Source: Yponomeuta sedellus
Taxonomy: Eukaryota > Arthropoda > Insecta > Lepidoptera > Yponomeutidae
NCBI GenBank assembly: GCA_934045075.1
Contig: OW203736.1
Coordinates: 8,633,109-8,697,108, forward strand
DNA: 64,000 nucleotides
Direction: 5' to 3'
Position 1 is the first letter of the stretch. Each line of letters begins with the position of its first letter. Under the pieces are notes generated by a model, which saw nothing but the letters and a program-made list of their open reading frames with translations, had not been told where the DNA came from and did not search any database. Below are positions 58,504-64,000 of this stretch, one piece after another. Position numbers and translations under genes: made by a program.

Positions 58504-60180
58504 TCTGAAATAAGGTCCCTAACCTAGTTATATAATAAGACCCTCGAGTATGACACTGCAGGGCCTTCTCATTTTTAATTGTGACCACACAAGGCAGTTA
58601 TTATACCTAATAAAAAGAGGGCCACCTAAAAATGTAAAATAAAACACCATAATGCAATCAATAGTCTTTTATTAGTAGATCTTGAAGATTTATTAACCCA
58701 CATGCAATTATTACCAACTCATCCAAGAATTTAATATGTTTATTGTTTACCACAGAATGTGGTTTTAACATATGAAATTCTCTTATTTTTCTAATAACAC
58801 GCTCAACGTGTATTCTTAGACTGGCTATTACTTTGGTTTGTATTACCTCTTTTTTTAGACATTTTTTTATTTGTGAAGACACTTGGGGGTCGTAATAGTT
58901 TCACATTTTTTATGCTTAATGCAGCTTCTATTTCTTTGAACTCTCGATCGCCCATTATGACAGCATTAAGGGGAAGAAGATCTTTAAACTTGCTGATGTC
59001 AGTAATGGCTTTATCTGATGTTCTTCCGCCAAACCCTTGTGAAACATACGTAATATAACCAGCTGGTGTGCAAGCAATGAGGTATTTCATGGTATTGCAG
59101 GATTTATATTGAGACCATGATTGTGCCTACTTGTTGGGATCGGTCGACTTTTCTATTTGTATTTCGAAACAGTCTATTATGCATTGCACATTTCAGTATC
59201 TGATTTTGAAAGCAGGTGGCAATTTTTTTTTAATAGTTATGAGTGGTGGTAATTAAATAAAATTTTGTAGCAATGTGGATAATGCTACAACATTTTTTTC
59301 AAATATCAAGCGAATTGTAACTCTTGCCATTTGAAATTCATCGCTCATCCTCTCAAAAGTATCATTATTTTTTAATTTAAATAATGTAATTATTATGTGA
59401 AGAGCCACACTTGATGTTTCCTGGGCTATAAAAGCAATAATCCACCAAAAGCTTTTTGGCAAACCTAAATACATTTTAGGCTTTTTGGTGATCAATGGCT
59501 TTTGTGCTTGAAGATGTAGATGAGTTAAAGTTACTAGAACCAAATATTGATGGTGACCGGCAGGGGCTGTCTTCACCTGATACATTTGAAGCATGTGATG
59601 GCATTACTGTATCTATTTTTCGAGCACGAAAATTTGTGCTCTTCTCTGCAGTTATGGGTTTTGCCATGGTTGATTTGCTAGGCATGGATATATGTGAACA
59701 TTGTACACCAGCATGAACCTGAAACAAACAAATAACAAGTATGAACTAGAGAGAACGAGTTATATTAATATCCCCATATATATAGATGGTATGAGTTTCT
59801 AGCTAAAGCAAGTGCAGCAAAGTTATCAATCTTCTCATCATTCAATGATTCTCAACTACTCATCAGGCCTGGACTTTAGCTTGATTTTTATCAAGATCTT
59901 TCACTTTTCAAGTTACCTATCACAACACAAACATTATAGTTAATTTTCCAAATGTACTGTTTAACAGAATTTTCATATCTTATTGAAAACCTATATATGA
60001 TATGAAGAAAAATTTAAAACATCCCAGTACTATTGTTGTCAGATTATGTTAGATAAACAGATATAAAGCACTCTTTGTCAAATAATTAAATAAGTGGGTT
60101 TCATTACAGTTTCCAACATAGAGGGTAAAGAATGTGACTTGTCATAATCATGTACCAATAAATAAATATAAATATTTGGG

Positions 60181-60295
60181 AACAATATTTTACAAACCTA
60201 TTTAGAGGCTAAAAATTTCACCCATGCCGGGATTCGAACCCGCAACCTCTGGCTATCCGTACCAGCGCTCTACCAATTGAGCCAATGGGCGACTC
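60181..60295 (-). mobile_element. tRNA-derived SINE-like unit 1
   Basis: Minus strand starts gcccattggctcaattggta (box A), has box B ggttcgaatcc (60230-60240), and folds as a tRNA: acceptor arm six pairs, D arm gctc/gagc, anticodon arm five pairs, T arm four pairs. The anticodon loop (acggata) has C where T33 is expected, so it is not a functional tRNA. The tail gaaatttttagcctctaaat matches the partial copy at 21.7 kb. Confidence 0.75.
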
Positions 60296-60369
60296 ACGGC
60301 ATCAGTGAAATTTTCTTAGCACGGGTTAGTGCATTAAAAATAAAAATAGTGTAATATTTTACAAATCAA

Positions 60370-60600
60370 CTCAGTCCCAAACTCAGCAAAGCTTGTACTA
60401 TGGTTAATTAAATAGGTGACAGTACATATACATACATATATAGATAAAATGCATACTTAGATACATAGAAAACATCCATGACTCAGGAACAAATATTTGT
60501 GCCTGTCACACAAATAAATGCCCTTAACAGGATTCGAACCCGGGACCTCCACCTTCGTAGGCAGGGTCACTACTCCCTAGGCTAAGCGGCTGTCAAACCA
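60370..60600 (-). mobile_element. tRNA-derived SINE 2, lepidopteran type
   Basis: Minus strand: tRNA-like head with box B ggttcgaatcc (60530-60540), then a body containing aagggcatttatttgtgtga, ttgttcctgagtcatgg and ttttctatgtatctaagtat. I know this body from butterfly and moth genomes. About 230 bp, possibly 3'-truncated near 60370. Confidence 0.8.
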
Positions 60601-61156
60601 AAAGCAAAGCAGTACCTGAGATTTTAACACTTACGCTGTGACAAAGTTGCACATCAGCAAGCACACTTGAAGTAGATGGCCGAGTTAGATTTTCTACATT
60701 CTCATTTTTTTCCATGAGTGTTCTATGGAAGTTTTTCAGCATTTAACTTAAGTCTTGGCCTGGCACCCGCAATCCATTTGCCGTAGTTTTCCAAATCTTG
60801 TTCAAGCTGTAAGTTCCAAGAATAATTAGCTGTTAATCATACAAATAAGGTTGTTGCCAAAAATTGTTCTTTTGATATAAAGAAAACATTATAATCATCA
60901 TTTACATGCAATACTATGGCTATATAAAATTAAGAAAACGTAACATACGTTCAGTTGATCTTCACAGCAATAAATTCGACGTTTAGGGGTGATTCTGCCA
61001 GCCAATTGACACCAATTTTCTTTTAACTCTTCTCTTACAGCAAATAACCTCAAGCCGGGATTTTTTTTATTACTTTTGGAACACGTTGGTATGAAACATG
61101 TTGTAGGATCTTTATACCGTTGATATTCGAAATCCCGAGGATCCATGGTGGAGAAT

Positions 61157-61528
61157 CAATCCAGTATTGAGTAGCAATGGTCGTCGTATCAGCTATTAAA
61201 ATGCAATCCAGAGTCGAAGAGCGAAAGTCGTTGTTTAGGCAGGCGATTATCGAAGTCCGGGGGGCAGAAACAGTTCGTAATATTAAAGAAATCGTAAAAA
61301 GCAGTAAACTCGAAAAGCAGAAGCTAACAAGGTTATGTCAACGACGGGAGCTGTCAAGGTCAATGTCATCATAGATTTTTTTTTTTCATTAGTGGCGGAC
61401 CAAGGAATGTGTCTGTTAAGCCGTACTGAGCCCAGAACGACGAATGGAAGAATATTAAGATTATTTAAAAATTAACTACGAGGCCAAAAAAATTGAAACT
61501 TTTTTCTCGCGTTAAGGAAGGTTATTCC
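61157..61528. repeat. ISL2EU right TIR
   Basis: Pairs with 55949-56331; a few substitutions. Its inner end is 11 bp from the transposase ATG at 61146. Confidence 0.9.
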
Positions 61529-62222
61529 TTTTTTCTAAGGTTAACACGAGCTGTAGACATAATTAAAACTGTTTTTATACGGATTTATGCTCGTTTTTTA
61601 CATTTTTACAATTTTCCAACGTTTCGGCACTTTTTCAGGTGCCGTGGTCCCGGATGACTGAGGTGACAGGTGTCTTTTAGAAATCATTAACGGTTAGTTT
61701 ACTACCCTCGGCAAAAATTACAAAAGTTAATTATGAAGTTACGTTCCAAAATAGACAAACCAATTATTTTTTATATAAAGTCAACAATATTGATTATTAG
61801 TAATTGAAGTTAAAATTAAATTTATAAACTAATTACTTTATATGAACTTAAAGATACCGATTATTAATTGAAATTAAATTGATTTTTTATTATTTATTCT
61901 ACAGTCACACTTCTAGCAAGGGGGTCTCATGCACTTAAGCACTGTTTGCTGCGAAAAAATGCAACACCGCAATATCACCTGTCCTGTATTGCAATAGGAA
62001 ATACATTAGTATGCTCACACCATCTTTCTCTGTCCCGCTTATCTTATATTGCTAAAGTTAAAGGCAAATCAGATTTAATGCTTGCATGTAGTATGCACTT
62101 TACTCAGTTACGTTATAAGCTATTTTTCTATGGCCGCATAATAGTTGATGGGAATGCGTTGTTTACACCATTGAATATAACTTCTTCTTGGCACTACAAA
62201 CTTGCTTCTTATTTAATTAGTC
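61529..62222. other. Spacer and leader of element I
   Basis: Left part contains ccaacgtttcggcacttttt and tcaggtgccgtggtcccgg (61618-61660), a dispersed insect repeat motif I cannot name, with a cggcac/gtgccg hairpin. A 98-codon plus-strand frame (61946-62239, TTG start) overlaps the ORF2 start by 17 bp but shows no recognisable domain. Confidence 0.45.
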
Positions 62223-64000
62223 ATGGCTGGAACAAATAAGTTACTAAAAATATATTATCAGAATGTGAGGGGACTGCGAACTAAGTGCTCAGACCTATAC
62301 AACAATATCCTTTCTAATGACTACGATCTGTTATTATTTACCGAAACTTGGCTTCAGCCTGATATTTTTAACAGCGAACTGTGCGACGCTAGGTACGATG
62401 TGTTCCGTTGTGACCGGGACCTACTTATCAGCGGTAAGAAAACCGGCGGGGGAGTTATGGTATGCAGCAAACGCGAATTAGGTTTGACGTCCGTACCTGA
62501 ATTACTTTGTACACCACCAAATGAATACATTTGTTTGACTGTACCGGCACAGGCGCTTAGCTCCACACGCGACCTACACATTGTACTCACGTACATACCA
62601 CCAGGCCTTGGAAATGGTTTTTGCGCGCGGCTGGAAGTAATAGAACAATTTATGTCCCGGCTCATAAACTTGTATCCTGATGATAACTACCTACTGGTTG
62701 GTGATTTTAATCTTTCATGTGTTCTATGGCGTGATACCGACTATGTATTGTTACATCAAGGATCAATTGAAACACAGAATGCCGCTGTCAAGTTAATCGA
62801 AGGTTTGGGGTTTCTGGGCCTCTTACAATACAATAAAACCTTAAATATAAATAATAAGACATTGGATCTATCCTATAGCAACTTACCCTTACACGTAAAT
62901 AAATGTGACCTCCCTTTACTCTCGGAGGACTCTCATCACCCTGCATTGAGTATTAGTATTTTGGACATTAATTTTATACCACTTACTGAGCATTGTGAAC
63001 CCAAATATAATTTTATTAAAGGAAATTATGTAGAAATAAACGCATATTTATCATCAATTGACTGGACGTCTCTGCTGTCGGGAGGGTCAGTCGACGAAAA
63101 GATTCACATATTATATGATGCAATCTATAACAGTTTTGATCTATTTATACCTAAAGCCAAACCAAAAAATAGCCTTTATCCCTCTTGGTACAGTTCATCG
63201 TTAATTAAAATAATAAAAGAAAAAATTAAGCTACACAAAAAGTGGAAAAAATATAATAATATCCGTGATTACAATGAGTTCTCTCTTTTGCGTGCTAGGC
63301 AACATCGAGTTCAAACCAAATGTTTTGACAGATTCACTAAGCGCGCAGAAGAGGGAATTCGCAGATCACCGAAAACTTTTTGGAGATACGTAAAATCTAA
63401 AAGAGGTACGTCAAATTATCCGAAGCAGTTTACTTTTGAAAACGAAACATATACTAATGGAACTGAAATCTGTGAAGCTTTTAATATTTTTTTTCCAGAA
63501 AATGTTTAATCCACTTGCTGGCCCTGCCGACAGCATAAACATAAATGTTCCCTCTGAGCAGGACGAAACTCGCAGTTCATCTAGCATTTCTAGTATAACC
63601 TTAGCAGAGAGGTCAATCTACGATGCACTACGACTACTCGATAAATCCAAAGGTCCGGGTTGCGACGGGATACATCCTATCTACATATCAAGCTGTTCGA
63701 AGTCCCTAGCTTTTCCTTTAACCATTATCTTTAACGAATCTTTACGGTTAGGTATATTCCCTACAATTTGGAAAAAAGCTTATATAACTCCCATCCATAA
63801 AAAAGGCACAAAATCGTTAATAGTAAATTACCGTCCTATCTCTAAATTAAATATATTAAGTAAAATATTTGAAAAGCTAGTTTATAACAATATATATCCT
63901 ATTATAACAGCATCTATATCTGATAAGCAACACGGCTTTCTTAGAGGACGCTCAACAACTTCCAACCTGGCGTGCTATTCGGAATATGTGTTGAGAAATA
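62223..64000 (+). pseudogene. Element I ORF2: endonuclease-reverse transcriptase, runs off window
   Basis: ATG at 62223. Endonuclease: LKIYYQNVRGLRTKCSDLYN, LLLFTETWLQPDIF (Glu), YLLVGDFNLSCVLWRD (Asp/Asn) and LSEDSHHPAL (Asp-His), all intact. Linker with YPSWYSSSLIKIIKEKIKLH and SPKTFWRYVKSKRG. Frame closes at 63509 at a TAA after a run of eight T in ...atattttttttcc, and the next frame carries on with KGPGCDGIHPIYISSCSKS, PIHKKGTKSLIVNYRPISK and KQHGFLRGRSTTSNLACYS up to base 64000. So one slip in the T run separates endonuclease from RT. YxDD lies beyond the window. Jockey/CR1 group. Confidence 0.85.

Larger units (their letters stand above)
59719..60634 (-). other. Transposase intron 2, carrying two SINEs
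   Basis: Donor gtaagtg at 60634 and acceptor cag at 59721-59719 (minus sense). About 916 bp, mostly SINE and AT-rich sequence. Both SINEs are in the same orientation as the gene. Confidence 0.7.
58658..61146 (-). pseudogene. ISL2EU transposase: THAP domain plus DDE_Tnp_4 catalytic domain, spliced
   Basis: Exon 1 60949-61146: THAP finger from ATG 61146, with CFIPTCSKSNKKNPGLRLF, ENWCQLAGRI and YCCEDQL (the last C-x-x-H reads C-E-D-Q), then a gtatgt donor. Exon 2 60635-60806 (acceptor ttacag): LEQDLENYGKWIAGARPRLK, then a stop and decayed sequence to a gtaagtg donor. Exon 3 58658-59718 (acceptor ttgtttcag): Ser-rich linker, MYLGLPKSFWWIIAFIAQET and DTFERMSDEFQMARVTIRLI (HTH), CIIDCFEIQIEKST (first Asp), KYLIACTPAGYITYVSQGF, VIMGDREFKEIE (second Asp) and RIHVERVIRKI (Glu), so the DDE triad is present. 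Frame changes near 59500, 59260 and 58850 and a stop near 59130. It would bind the TIRs by THAP and catalyse transposition. Confidence 0.85.
55949..61528. mobile_element. ISL2EU-type DNA transposon, complete with long TIRs
   Basis: 5,580 bp bounded by near-identical inverted repeats of about 375 bp (55949-56331, 61157-61528; outer end ggaataaccttccttaacgc). Two convergent, intron-containing genes lie inside: SWIM-YqaJ on the plus strand (56349-58412) and THAP-DDE transposase on the minus strand (58658-61146). Known: ISL2EU (IS4EU) elements, related to PIF/Harbinger, encode this pair. Two SINEs sit within a transposase intron. Target duplication at the ends is not evident. It interrupts BEL pol. 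Confidence 0.85.

Noticed and set aside
60221..60292. Functional tRNA gene
   Set aside because: The cloverleaf is good but T33 is C, the seventh acceptor pair and the first T-arm pair are lost, and the 3' flank is a SINE tail shared with another locus.
60530..60600. Second tRNA gene
   Set aside because: Head of a lepidopteran SINE; arms are too degenerate for a tRNA.
61946..62239. 98-codon frame before element I ORF2 as a third inter-ORF protein
   Set aside because: No ATG, weak hydrophobicity, no domain; not comparable to the frames in C and D.
1..64000. CRISPR arrays, bacterial operons, ribosome binding sites, rRNA
   Set aside because: No regularly spaced repeats; spliceosomal introns, LINEs and SINEs show a eukaryotic genome, so bacterial features are not expected.

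Overview
This window is eukaryotic and almost certainly insect. The best evidence for Lepidoptera is a tRNA-headed SINE at about 60.37-60.60 kb with a body that I recognise from moth and butterfly genomes, an RTE tail at about 26.1 kb and a dispersed repeat at about 50.1 kb. I found no convincing single-copy host gene. The whole 64 kb is a nested graveyard of transposable elements, many joined end to end or inserted into one another, so the useful annotation is element by element.

Layout, left to right. 1-5.76 kb: a LOA-type non-LTR retrotransposon (element A, minus strand) with both ORFs open. 5.76-9.88 kb: a CR1/Jockey-group element (B, minus) with an esterase-like ORF1 and an open endonuclease-RT frame. 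9.88-10.34 kb: endonuclease stump of another element. 10.67-11.89 kb: a 405-codon open frame I cannot identify, truncated at its N-terminus by the tail of element C. 11.89-16.3 kb: element C (minus; ORF1 and ORF2 with a damaged endonuclease). 18.0 kb: RTE crumb. 18.6-19.7 kb: Tc1/mariner transposase pseudogene with DD41D spacing. 20.6-21.2 kb: piggyBac remnant. 22.1-23.7 kb: copia element 5' half with LTR. 23.7-25.7 kb: a DDE transposase pseudogene split by a TA-flanked mariner. 26.6-28.0 kb: pogo-like pseudogene. 28.3-33.66 kb: element D (plus; PHD-type ORF1, EN-RT). 33.66-37.03 kb: element E (minus; zinc-knuckle Gag, EN, RT). 37.1-39.2 kb: Ty3/gypsy gag with a Ser-type primer site. 39.5-40.5 kb: BEL/Pao integrase, LTR and Lys-type primer site. 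40.85-41.5 kb: P-element remnant. 41.5-42.3 kb: LINE ORF1. 42.6-44.86 kb: element G (Gag and EN), cut by a piggyBac end at 44.86 kb. 46.1-47.0 kb: ORF1 related to that of D. 48.1-51.0 kb: YqaJ/SWIM gene with a nearly identical 548-bp inverted duplication. 51.1-54.0 kb: MULE with FLYWCH transposase. 54.07-55.95 kb: BEL/Pao Pol-Env with an internal inversion. 55.95-61.53 kb: complete ISL2EU-type DNA transposon with about 375-bp terminal inverted repeats. 61.9-64 kb: start of another LINE (I), running off the window.

The elements work as independent selfish units. Non-LTR elements pair an RNA-binding ORF1 with an endonuclease-RT ORF2; the ISL2EU element pairs a convergent SWIM-YqaJ nuclease gene with a THAP-DDE transposase gene. 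Several ORF1/ORF2 junctions suggest coupled translation: TAG-CC-ATG in A, TAG-AG-ATG in G, an ATGA overlap in D and a C-CCC-CCT heptamer directly before the stop in B.

Most notable candidates: a pair of tandem dyads with compensatory substitutions in a BEL LTR; hydrophobic open frames squeezed between ORF1 and ORF2 in elements C and D; the unidentified 405-codon frame; the near-identical inverted duplication; and two perfect 19-20-nt snapback repeats inside coding sequence.
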